This document shows, in pieces, positions 10,672 to 18,324 of a stretch of 64,000 bases of DNA. Location of the stretch: contig CACWPS010000010.1 of assembly GCA_902762875.1 (NCBI GenBank), positions 1 to 64,000 on the forward strand. The letters are read 5' to 3'. This DNA comes from Oscillospiraceae bacterium. Lineage in GTDB: Bacteria; Bacillota; Clostridia; Oscillospirales; Acutalibacteraceae. Both the position numbers and the translations under genes were made by a program. The first letter of the stretch is position 1, and each line of letters starts with the position of its first letter. The notes beneath the pieces are model-generated. The model worked only from the letters and a program-made list of their open reading frames with translations, made no database searches and was not told the DNA's origin.

Positions 10672-12368
10672 TTGCTCGCCTCCTCCTTTGAAGTAATCAT
10701 ATCTTCAATAGAGCCGCCGGGGGGCAGCATAGGAAGTACAAATTCGTCCTTGCCGATAACCGCATCTATAAGGTAGGGCCCGTTATGGGTCATAGCCCGC
10801 TTGAAAGCGGCCTCGAACTCCTCGGGGGTGGCCACAAGCTCACCCGGCAAACCGAAAGCATCCGCAAGCTTTACAAAATCGGTCTTTCTGCCAAGCACCG
10901 TGTTTGAATAACGCTTGCCGTAGAAAAGGGTCTGCCATTGGCGAACCATTCCCAGCACTCCGTTATCCATAATAACTATAGCAACGGGGGTATTATATGT
11001 AACGGCGGTTGCAAGCTCGTTTAGGTTCATTCCAAAGCTTCCGTCCCCTGTTATAAGCACCGTGCGGTCCCCCGACGCTATCTGAGCGCCTATCGCCGCA
11101 CCCAAGCCGTAACCCATAGTGCCAAGTCCTCCGCTTGAAGCGAAACGGCGGGTTCTCTCAAAATCGGTATACTGTGCCGCCCACATCTGGTGCTGACCAA
11201 CATCTGTAGCAATAACGGTGTTTTCGTCCTTAACAGCATTTATAATGTCGAACATCTTTTTAGGGGTAAGGGCATATTCGTCCGCCGCCTCGTTTTTATC
11301 GCTTATTTCCTTGCCCTTTGCTTTAAGAGCATTAACCTCGTCATTCCATTCGGGGTGGCTTTGCTTTTCGCATTTTTTGAGTATTCTTGAAAGGGAGTCT
11401 ACTATGTCCCCTATTATACCCACATCAACCTTGATGTTTTTATTGATTTCCGAAAGGTCGGTATCAAGCTGAATGATTTTGGCGTTTTTGCAGTATTTGG
11501 CGGTATTCCCCGTCGCCCTGTCGCTAAAGCGGACGCCGACTCCGATTATAAGGTCAGCTTCCTTATTCGCCATAGAGGAAGCGTACTTGCCGTGCATACC
11601 CTGCATACCAAGGAATCTATCATAAGAATTGGGCAGAGCCGAAAGCCCCATAAAGGTACAGCCGATATAGCCGTCAATCTTTTCGGCAAGCGCCTTAATA
11701 TCGTTTGTCATGCCCTCGCCTGCGGCACCGCCGCCTATATATATGTAGGGTCTTTTTGCCTTATTTATAAGCTCTACCGCACGGTCAATATCGCTTTCAG
11801 AAGCTTTCCCCTGCTCGGCAAAGGGAACAACACCCTTGCTTTCAAACTCGCACTGGGCTATCTGAACATCCTTAGGAATATCTATAAGCACGGGTCCGGG
11901 TCTGCCCGACTTTGCAATCTGGAAAGCCTCTCTTATAGTATCCGCAAGCTCGGTTACATCGCTTACAAAATAGTTGTGCTTTGTAATTGGAAGTGTTATA
12001 CCCGTAATATTAATTTCCTGAAAGCTATCCTTACCTATAAGAGTGGTGGGGACATTACCCGTTATTGCAACCATAGGTATTGAATCAAGCATTGCGGTGG
12101 CGATACCCGTTACAAGGTTTGTAGCCCCCGGGCCTGAAGTTGCAATTACAACGCCCACCTTGCCCGTAACACGGGAATAACCGTCCGCCGCATGGGAAGC
12201 ACCCTGCTCATGGGCGGCAAGATAATGATTAAGCCTATCGCTTGCCTTATAAAGCTCGTCATAAATATTAAGTACCTGACCGCCGGGGTAACCAAAAACA
12301 TCGGTAACACCCTGCTCTATAAGGGTTTCAATGACAATGCGTGCGCCTGTCATTTTTTCTGAGTTCAT
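10668..12368 (-). CDS. ilvB: Acetolactate synthase large (catalytic) subunit IlvB
   Basis: This thiamine-diphosphate enzyme condenses two pyruvates, or pyruvate with 2-oxobutyrate. It is 566 aa with three domains. The catalytic Glu lies in AAHEQGASHAADGYSR near residue 54, and the ThDP/Mg motif is GDGSFGMNLNELATA near residue 440, followed by the DNGVLGMVRQWQ segment. It is the first gene of the 11-gene branched-chain operon, preceded by an AGGAGG site and a T-box leader. Confidence 0.97.
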   Translation of the reverse strand: MNSEKMTGARIVIETLIEQGVTDVFGYPGGQVLNIYDELYKASDRLNHYLAAHEQGASHAADGYSRVTGKVGVVIATSGPGATNLVTGIATAMLDSIPMVAITGNVPTTLIGKDSFQEINITGITLPITKHNYFVSDVTELADTIREAFQIAKSGRPGPVLIDIPKDVQIAQCEFESKGVVPFAEQGKASESDIDRAVELINKAKRPYIYIGGGAAGEGMTNDIKALAEKIDGYIGCTFMGLSALPNSYDRFLGMQGMHGKYASSMANKEADLIIGVGVRFSDRATGNTAKYCKNAKIIQLDTDLSEINKNIKVDVGIIGDIVDSLSRILKKCEKQSHPEWNDEVNALKAKGKEISDKNEAADEYALTPKKMFDIINAVKDENTVIATDVGQHQMWAAQYTDFERTRRFASSGGLGTMGYGLGAAIGAQIASGDRTVLITGDGSFGMNLNELATAVTYNTPVAIVIMDNGVLGMVRQWQTLFYGKRYSNTVLGRKTDFVKLADAFGLPGELVATPEEFEAAFKRAMTHNGPYLIDAVIGKDEFVLPMLPPGGSIEDMITSKEEASK

Positions 12369-12397
12369 AAAAAGATAACCTCCTGTTAAACCTATAC

Positions 12398-12453
12398 AAA
12401 AAGCGCCCTCGCCTCTTTGCTATCCGCTGATAACGAAAAGAGACGAAAGCGTC
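12398..12453 (-). terminator. T-box leader terminator of the ilvB operon
   Basis: A long imperfect hairpin (12403-12453, closing pairs CGCTTTCGTCTCTTT with AAAGAGGCGAGGGCG, G-U pairs included) is followed on the minus strand by a run of five T. It lies between the T-box antiterminator and the ilvB ribosome binding site, so it is the expression platform of the riboswitch. Confidence 0.85.
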
Positions 12454-12706
12454 AAATTACAAAATCCTATTCTTCCGCGGTACCACTCTTTTTCACCCAC
12501 CGTAATTCGGGCGGTGCACTCAGATGCCTAATACATCTTAACTCTGTTACGGGAGTTCCCGTCTGCTACTACTTTCATATGATTTCGGGCAGCCGCTCCG
12601 CGGTGAGTTCGGCATTTCTTCCTCAATGCCTTGCACCAACCGGCATCTCTCTGTAAGACGAAATTAAACGCTTACTGCTCCGCATCATTGCGTTTTTATT
12701 TGATTT
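12440..12706 (-). promoter_or_regulatory. T-box riboswitch upstream of ilvB, probable Leu (CUC) specifier
   Basis: On the minus strand the leader contains the T-box core AGAGTGGTACCGCGG near 12475-12489, in which UGGU can pair with the ACCA end of uncharged tRNA. Upstream, Stem I carries AGAGAGATGCC with a GGTTGGTGCAAGGCA apical part, and a specifier loop reading GCCGAACTCACC. CTC, at 12605-12607, would pair with a leucine tRNA GAG anticodon. Uncharged tRNA-Leu is expected to stabilise the antiterminator and allow transcription of ilvB-leuB. Specifier assignment is by inspection. Confidence 0.88.
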
Positions 12707-12712
12707 TCAGTT

Positions 12713-12741
12713 ATTATATCACCCTTTGAAATATTTGTCAA
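12713..12741 (-). promoter_or_regulatory. Sigma-A promoter of the ilv-leu operon
   Basis: A perfect -35 TTGACA (12736-12741) and perfect -10 TATAAT (12713-12718) are separated by 17 bp, giving a start near 12706 and the T-box leader as the 5' end of the transcript. The promoter begins only 22 bp after the stop of the helicase gene, with no terminator between. Confidence 0.92.
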
Positions 12742-12762
12742 CACTTTAAAGCAAAAAAGTTT

Positions 12763-15006
12763 TTAAAAGGTGTTAAATTGCCTGTCCCACTGAGAAATTC
12801 GGTTTTTCATTCCCTTAATATCCAAAATTCCGTAAGCAAAGCCCTTTTTTATAAGCTCGGACGGGACAAATTCGTCATATTTTTCAAAAAGCGGCACTTC
12901 GCCGGGGTAAACAAGCTCCAAGGGCTCAAGGGGTTGCTTTGCCGTTTCGGCAAGCACCTTGAAAAATTCCTCTTTTGTAGCTTTCATTTTAAACTCGATA
13001 AAATAAGGCCTTGCGGAGTCGAGGGCGGAAATCCCTAATTTTTCGGCACATTTAAGCTTTAAAAACCGCTCGGTCGCCAAAAAGGCATAACTGCCGAGCC
13101 ACGGGAAAAGACACCACATATCCCCGCCTAAGTTAATAAGCGGCTCGTTTGTAATTCCCGAAAGCCGTGCGGCGCTCCTTGCTTCACCGAGCCTCGCCAC
13201 TGCGTTTTTCATTAAATAGGGGTAGCTTGTATCTTCGCTTAAAGCGTCCCGCATCCGTTCAAGCACACGGGTGTTAATGTCTCCCGGGCATTGCCCGAAA
13301 TATGCGGGAACCTTTCCCCTCACCTTAGTACAGTAGACAAGGTGGCGCTTGTGGTCAACCTCCTCCACAATCCAGACATGACCCGCAATAGCAATTTTCT
13401 CGCCCACGGGCGGCGGCATAACTATTGTGCCTAATTCCTCAGATTCGCTCCTTACCGTATATTCCTCGTTTTCTTTAAAAACAGCGTAAAACTTAAAGGA
13501 ATTGGTCTGCCTTTCCCCCGAAAGCCCCACAATCAGCCCGCCCTCCTCGGTGCGCTCTATCTGCTCGGTTTCTATTAAGTGGCGAAGAAGAATTTTATAA
13601 TCTTCCTTAGAAATACGGCGAAAATAGCTTAAGGACAGCACCTTAGAGGCAAGGGTGGCGGGGGTAAGCTCGCCTGAGGATGCCAAGGTAGCCATTGTTT
13701 GGTGGTACAATAGGCTGAAGGGCAGTCGGTCGGTTTTAGGCGGCTCGACAAACCGTTCTTCAATATAAAGCTGAACAAGGGCTATGCCCTGCAAGAGCTC
13801 CCAGGGCATTGTTTCGGGTAGGAGTGCCCGTGCCTCGGGCTGTTCCTCCCGCATTACAAACCACATTTCGGGCGGCAGGTCCCGTCTGCCCGTACGCCCC
13901 ATTCGCTGTAAAAATGAGGAAACCGTAAAGGGGGCGTTTACCTGAAAGGCTCGTTCCAGTCTTCCTATATCAATACCTAATTCCAAGGTGGCGGTGGTGA
14001 CGGTGGTCATATTCTGCTCATCGTCCTTCATAACCGCCTCGGCGGTCTCCCGAAAGGAGGCTGAGAGATTGCCGTGATGTATAAGAAAGCGGTCGGGCTC
14101 GTGACGAGCCTCGCAGTAGCCGCGCAAAGTAGTGGTGACCGCCTCACACTCCTCCCTTGAATTTACGAATACAAGGCACTTTTTGCCCCTTGTATGCTCA
14201 AAAATATAGCCGAAGCCCGGGTCGGAATTTTCGGGTGCGGTGTCGGTTTTCATATCAAGCACGGGCAGGGCGGGGGCGTTTCGGTCTTCACCCGACTCGC
14301 TTCCGGGTGTGGTAAAAAAATGCTCCATAGAAAGCCGCCACTTTATGCCCTTGCTTTCAATTTTAGGGATTATCGTACCCTTGCCCGTTCCCGCCGCCAA
14401 AAATTCACCTGTACCCACAGGGTCGCCTATAGTTGCGGAAAGCCCTATTCTTCGGGGATTAACCATAGCTATCCGAGACAGCCTTTCAATAAGGCACAGG
14501 GTCTGTCCCCCTCGGTCGCCCCGCATAAGGGAGTGTACCTCGTCTATTACAATAAACCGCAAATCCCCGAACAGCTTTGGTATAAAGGCGTGCTTGCGAA
14601 GTAAGAGCGCCTCTAAGGATTCGGGGGTTATCTGCAATATTCCCGACGGATTTTTCAAAAGCTTTGCCTTGTGTGACTGCGAAACATCGCCGTGCCAATG
14701 CCAAACGGGTATATGAGCATCATTGCAAAGCTCGTTTAAGCGCAAGAACTGGTCGTTTATAAGGGCTTTAAGCGGGCCTATATACAGCGCTCCCACAGAG
14801 GTCGGCGGGTCTTCCGAAAAGAGGGTGATTATCGGAAAGAAGGCCGCCTCGGTCTTTCCTGAGGCGGTAGAGGCGCAGAGCAGCACATTTTCATCGGTAT
14901 TAAAAATTGCGTCTCCCGCCGCAACCTGTATAGCCCTTAAGCTCTCCCAGCCGTTGCGGTAAATATAATCCTGAACAAAGGATGCGTATCGGTTAAAAAT
15001 ATCCAT
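12763..15006 (-). CDS. Lhr/BrxHI-like superfamily 2 DEAD/DEAH helicase
   Basis: A 747-aa SF2 helicase. Seen motifs: Walker A ASTASGKT at residues 45-52, DEVH box at 155-158, GLSATIG (motif III) at 188-194, TTATLELGIDIG at about 337-347 and motif VI QRMGRTGRR at 367-375. The order and the C-terminal ~370-residue extension resemble Lhr-type helicases, including BrxHI of BREX systems. It starts 2 bp after the stop of the upstream DUF2791 ATPase gene and is the last gene of a three-gene unit. Role inferred: nucleic-acid remodelling in a defence or stress pathway; other Lhr-family roles remain possible. Confidence 0.87.
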   Translation of the reverse strand: MDIFNRYASFVQDYIYRNGWESLRAIQVAAGDAIFNTDENVLLCASTASGKTEAAFFPIITLFSEDPPTSVGALYIGPLKALINDQFLRLNELCNDAHIPVWHWHGDVSQSHKAKLLKNPSGILQITPESLEALLLRKHAFIPKLFGDLRFIVIDEVHSLMRGDRGGQTLCLIERLSRIAMVNPRRIGLSATIGDPVGTGEFLAAGTGKGTIIPKIESKGIKWRLSMEHFFTTPGSESGEDRNAPALPVLDMKTDTAPENSDPGFGYIFEHTRGKKCLVFVNSREECEAVTTTLRGYCEARHEPDRFLIHHGNLSASFRETAEAVMKDDEQNMTTVTTATLELGIDIGRLERAFQVNAPFTVSSFLQRMGRTGRRDLPPEMWFVMREEQPEARALLPETMPWELLQGIALVQLYIEERFVEPPKTDRLPFSLLYHQTMATLASSGELTPATLASKVLSLSYFRRISKEDYKILLRHLIETEQIERTEEGGLIVGLSGERQTNSFKFYAVFKENEEYTVRSESEELGTIVMPPPVGEKIAIAGHVWIVEEVDHKRHLVYCTKVRGKVPAYFGQCPGDINTRVLERMRDALSEDTSYPYLMKNAVARLGEARSAARLSGITNEPLINLGGDMWCLFPWLGSYAFLATERFLKLKCAEKLGISALDSARPYFIEFKMKATKEEFFKVLAETAKQPLEPLELVYPGEVPLFEKYDEFVPSELIKKGFAYGILDIKGMKNRISQWDRQFNTF

Positions 15007-15008
15007 TT

Positions 15009-16322
15009 CTAAATCTCAAACTCCGCAAATTCTTCGTTTATTTCTTCATTACAGGCAGGTGCCGCAAACCCAAACTCGCCCGAGCTTAAAAGCTCCTCTA
15101 CATTAATATCGGGATTTTGGAAAATTATATTTAAAAGCTCGATAAAATCCCGTATCACCTCACGGGGGGTTATCGCCTTGTCTGCGCCTATTCTTGAAAA
15201 CTCGGTTTTAATAAAGGTGATGTAGTCTTCCTCGGTTAGCCTCGGGCAGTAGTCAAACAGCTGTGAATGTATATCGGCAAGCTTTTCTATAAGCACCAGC
15301 ATTTCCTCATAGGTAAGGGGCGAAAGCTTTATAACCGGAGCTAACATATCCTTAACCTCACCCTTGCCGAAACGGCCCTCGGTAAGGCGGGACTTTAATG
15401 CCTCGTAGCTGTAAACCCCTCGGCGGGTGTCCTCAACGCACTGGGGAGTGCCGCTCATTATAATGCCTAAATACTGTGCCTTACCCTGCAGGGTATCGTT
15501 ATACATTGTAAGGATTTTTTCGTAATTGTACTGTCTTGTAATGCTGTTGGGGATTTTGTAGATGTTGACAAGCTCGTCTATTAATATCAGCAATCCGCCG
15601 TAGCCCGCCTTTTTAAGGAAGACCGCAAAAAGCTTGATATATTCGTACCAGTCGTCGTCTGTAATAATTATATTTACCCCTAACTCCGCCTTTGCCTCGG
15701 TTTTGGTGGAGTACTCGCCGCGAAACCATTTTACAACCTTAGCCTTAAGCTCATCGTCACACTCTGTATACGCCCTGTAATAAAGGGTGAGAAGCCTGGC
15801 AAAGTCAAAGCCGTGCACCATCTCGTTTAAAGAAGAGATAACCTCGGAAATCTTCTTTTCGGTAGCAGTTTTAAGTGCGGGGTCTTCAAAAGGAAGGTCA
15901 TTTTCGTTCATAGCGTCACGCTGAACGCCGCTTATCCAGCGGTCAAGAATAAGGGTAAGGGCACCGCCCTCGGGTCTTGTTTTAACCGACAGATTGCGGA
16001 TAAGCTCCTTATAGGTCGCAAGTCCCTGACCCTTTGTGCCCTGAAGCCGCCGTTCGGGGGACAAATCGGCATCGGCAACCGCAAGGCCCTTATCCATAGC
16101 GTAATTGCGGACGGTCTGCAAAAGAAAGCTTTTTCCGCTGCCGTATTTGCCCACGATAAAACGGAAGGAGGCGCCCCCCTCCTCGATTATGCCTATATCG
16201 TGCAGAAAGGCGTCAATCTCGGTTTCTCTGCCCACCGTAATGTAAGGCAGTCCTATTCTCGGCACAACGCCGCCCTTCAGGGAATTAATTACCGCCGAGG
16301 CAATCCTTTTGGGTATCTTCAT
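15009..16322 (-). CDS. BrxD-like DUF2791 P-loop ATPase
   Basis: A 437-aa ATPase with Walker A GKYGSGKS at residues 58-65 and Walker B LLILIDEL at 244-251. The N-terminal GRETEIDAFL and the acidic C-terminus fit the DUF2791 / BREX system ATP-binding family (BrxD). Partners known for this family include an Lhr-like helicase, which is the next gene here. The start overlaps the TerB-gene stop by 4 bp (ATGA). No PglX, PglZ, BrxC, BrxA or BrxB gene was seen anywhere in the window, so this is not a canonical BREX island. Confidence 0.86.
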   Translation of the reverse strand: MKIPKRIASAVINSLKGGVVPRIGLPYITVGRETEIDAFLHDIGIIEEGGASFRFIVGKYGSGKSFLLQTVRNYAMDKGLAVADADLSPERRLQGTKGQGLATYKELIRNLSVKTRPEGGALTLILDRWISGVQRDAMNENDLPFEDPALKTATEKKISEVISSLNEMVHGFDFARLLTLYYRAYTECDDELKAKVVKWFRGEYSTKTEAKAELGVNIIITDDDWYEYIKLFAVFLKKAGYGGLLILIDELVNIYKIPNSITRQYNYEKILTMYNDTLQGKAQYLGIIMSGTPQCVEDTRRGVYSYEALKSRLTEGRFGKGEVKDMLAPVIKLSPLTYEEMLVLIEKLADIHSQLFDYCPRLTEEDYITFIKTEFSRIGADKAITPREVIRDFIELLNIIFQNPDINVEELLSSGEFGFAAPACNEEINEEFAEFEI

Positions 16323-17779
16323 ATATTAAACATTCCTTTCAGCTCGTTTTCGTAGTCCTCTATTATTATCGGTGTGTCGCCGTTAAATTCTATGACGGTA
16401 TCGCCGAAATCGTCAAATAAGGTTTCGTTTATTTCCTCAACCGCCACAGACAGCATTATGCCGTTTTTGCGGGCAACAGTCTCGGCATTTTCGCCCTTTA
16501 AAAGAGCAACCGTTATTTCCTTTAAAGGTGATTTAAGCGTTCCGCTCTCCTGCGGCTCCTCTATAGGTGCTGCGGGAGTAACAGGCTCTTCGGTTTCTTC
16601 CTCGTCTACAATAAGCTTGTCCCTTGTAACTTCCGCCGTGTTGCGTATTTCCTGCAGCTTCGAAACATCTATGCTTATAACCGGTTTTTTCCGCTCTAAG
16701 CTTTCCCTGTACTGTTCATTTACCGCCTTTTTAATCATTTCCTCAAAAAGTGATGAAAGCTCAGGCTTTTTAAGGGAAGACCTATGACCGTACCTTTTTC
16801 TCAAATAATAATCGGTCGCCTTTAGCAGCTCCCCGATTTTGCCCGCCTTATCCTTAATCGGGAAAAACCGAGTGACGGTCCATTCGCCGTTTTTACAGCT
16901 GTAGCTGAATATATCACTTACCTTATATTCACAGTCAGGATGGGGCTTCGGCTCGAAAAATACTGCCGAGCGAAACATAAGATACCTTTCCCGCAAAGGC
17001 CGTGCGAAAAGGCGGATAAAAATATCGCCGCCCTCTTTGTTTCCGTAATATTCCGCAAGGCAGCAAAAGAGCCTGTAAACCGTTTCGGCGGTCTCTTGCG
17101 GGTGCTTTTTATAAAATGCCGAATTTCCGAGTTGGTATGAAGAAAAGCAGTCAATAGCTTCAAGCACACTCTCATAAGCTTCGTTTTTGTAATTCATTAA
17201 TTTCATCAGCGCACTGTCATTTTTAAGCCCGCAAAGGTCTTCGGTAAGATTCTGCGGTATGCCGTAATACGCCGCAAAATCGGTAAGCCAAAGGTCGGCA
17301 TAGGGCTTTATTCGCATATCAAGCCGGGAGTACTTTTCCGAAAAATCCCTTAGCTTTAAAAACCCGTCCTCCGCATTTTTTGCGCCGATAAGGTTTAAAA
17401 GCTCATAAATATACAGAAAGGCATAGGTAAGCGAGGTTTCTTTTATTTCTCCCTTATGGACACCCGTCCTCCACGAAAAATAAGTTCTCAGCTGGGTGAG
17501 GGTTAAATCACGGTAGGTCGGAAAATGACGGTTAGAGCTTACAGGGCGGTCGAAGCTGTCGCAGAATTCTTCCATAAATTTGCCCTGCTTATAAAATATC
17601 TGTGCCGAGGGCATAAATATTCCTTTTCTCTCTATAGCTATTCTCTGCATAGCGGCATATTCCGGCGGGGTGTAGCTCTTCATCTGCGAGGCGGTAAAAA
17701 TAAGCGGCTCGTCACGGTAAACCTTTTCAAGCTTTTTATCCGATAAAACACTTTTTATAATATCCTCTGCCCTGCCCAT
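16319..17779 (-). CDS. TerB-N/TerB-C domain protein
   Basis: About 486 aa. The N-terminal half contains the segment LTLTQLRTYFSWRTG followed by ETSLTYAFLYIYELLN, which I recognise as the TerB_N domain. The C-terminus (FDDFGDTVIEFNG, then IIIEDYENELKG) resembles TerB_C. In-frame ATGs exist at 17806 and 17800, but they lie against or just after the -10 box (17809-17814), at or before the expected transcription start near 17801-17803. I therefore chose the ATG at 17779, which is preceded by GGTGAG. It is first in the TerB/BrxD-like/helicase operon. TerB domains occur in tellurite-resistance and phage-stress gene sets; the biochemical role here is unknown. Confidence 0.82.
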   Translation of the reverse strand: MGRAEDIIKSVLSDKKLEKVYRDEPLIFTASQMKSYTPPEYAAMQRIAIERKGIFMPSAQIFYKQGKFMEEFCDSFDRPVSSNRHFPTYRDLTLTQLRTYFSWRTGVHKGEIKETSLTYAFLYIYELLNLIGAKNAEDGFLKLRDFSEKYSRLDMRIKPYADLWLTDFAAYYGIPQNLTEDLCGLKNDSALMKLMNYKNEAYESVLEAIDCFSSYQLGNSAFYKKHPQETAETVYRLFCCLAEYYGNKEGGDIFIRLFARPLRERYLMFRSAVFFEPKPHPDCEYKVSDIFSYSCKNGEWTVTRFFPIKDKAGKIGELLKATDYYLRKRYGHRSSLKKPELSSLFEEMIKKAVNEQYRESLERKKPVISIDVSKLQEIRNTAEVTRDKLIVDEEETEEPVTPAAPIEEPQESGTLKSPLKEITVALLKGENAETVARKNGIMLSVAVEEINETLFDDFGDTVIEFNGDTPIIIEDYENELKGMFNI

Positions 17780-17808
17780 TTTCTCACCGCCCCGACACAT
17801 ATACATAT

Positions 17809-17837
17809 ATTATACCAAACTTATTTTAGTAATTCAA
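17809..17837 (-). promoter_or_regulatory. Promoter of the TerB-ATPase-helicase operon
   Basis: -35 TTGAAT (17832-17837), 17-bp spacer, -10 TATAAT (17809-17814) on the minus strand. It diverges from the blaI promoter and does not overlap the BlaI-type operators, which begin at 17901. Confidence 0.8.
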
Positions 17838-17889
17838 CCAAAAAAGAACATTTGTGCGCTGTTGTTTAAACATTTCGGTAAAATTTGGC

Positions 17890-17923
17890 TTGACAAATAG
17901 GTCTACATAGTGTAGACTATAAT
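17890..17923 (+). promoter_or_regulatory. Promoter of the blaI-M56 operon
   Basis: TTGACA at 17890-17895 and TATAAT at 17918-17923 are 22 bp apart. TAGACT at 17913-17918 gives the preferred 17-bp spacing, so the exact -10 hexamer is uncertain. The spacer contains a palindromic operator, which explains its unusual composition. Confidence 0.7.
17901..17917. promoter_or_regulatory. BlaI-type operator 1
   Basis: GTCTACATAGTGTAGAC: 7-bp perfect arms around a 3-bp centre, containing the TACA...TGTA core recognised by BlaI/MecI repressors. It lies between the -35 and -10 elements, a position that would block RNA polymerase. Confidence 0.88.
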
Positions 17924-17925
17924 TA

Positions 17926-17942
17926 GACTACAAGGTGTAGAC
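17926..17942. promoter_or_regulatory. BlaI-type operator 2
   Basis: GACTACAAGGTGTAGAC: second copy of the dyad with one arm mismatch, 25 bp downstream of operator 1, about two and a half helical turns. It overlaps the expected transcription start and lies just upstream of the AAGGAGG ribosome binding site. Confidence 0.85.
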
Positions 17943-17958
17943 CAAGGAGGGAAATATA

Positions 17959-18324
17959 ATGCGTGAATGTCAAATGGGTACGGTTGAAGCCCGCTTTGCC
18001 GATATTATCTGGCAGAACGAGCCTATATCCTCTACAGAGCTTGCAAGACTGAGCGAGCAACAGCTTAAGTGGAAAAAATCCACGACCTACACCGTTTTAA
18101 AACGGCTGTGCGATAAGGGCATTTTTGTAAATAACGGCGGAACGGTCACCTCGCTTGTTTCAAGGGAGGAATTTTACTCTGTTCAAAGTGAAAGATTTGT
18201 TGAAGAGACCTTTAACGGCTCTCTGCCCGCATTTCTTGCCGCCTTTACCGCACGCAAGGGCTTAACCGATAAGGAAATAGCCGAGCTTCGCCGTATGATA
18301 GACGAATATGAGGAGGAAGAATAA
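17959..18324 (+). CDS. BlaI/MecI/CopY family transcriptional repressor
   Basis: A 121-aa winged-helix repressor. The N-terminal part (VEARFADIIWQNEPISSTELA, then KKSTTYTVLKRLCDKG) is the BlaI DNA-binding domain, and the C-terminal acidic helix is the dimerisation arm that is normally cleaved on signalling. It probably represses its own operon through the two dyads just upstream. The stop overlaps the start of the M56 peptidase gene by one base (TAATG), the usual repressor/antirepressor pairing. Confidence 0.93.
   Translation: MRECQMGTVEARFADIIWQNEPISSTELARLSEQQLKWKKSTTYTVLKRLCDKGIFVNNGGTVTSLVSREEFYSVQSERFVEETFNGSLPAFLAAFTARKGLTDKEIAELRRMIDEYEEEE

Noticed and set aside
12763..17779. A complete BREX system
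   Set aside because: Only BrxD- and BrxHI-like genes are present. PglX, PglZ, BrxC and BrxA/B are absent from the window.
17777..17806. Start of the TerB gene at 17806
   Set aside because: It lies 2 bp from the -10 box, at or upstream of the expected transcript start; the ATG at 17779 was chosen.
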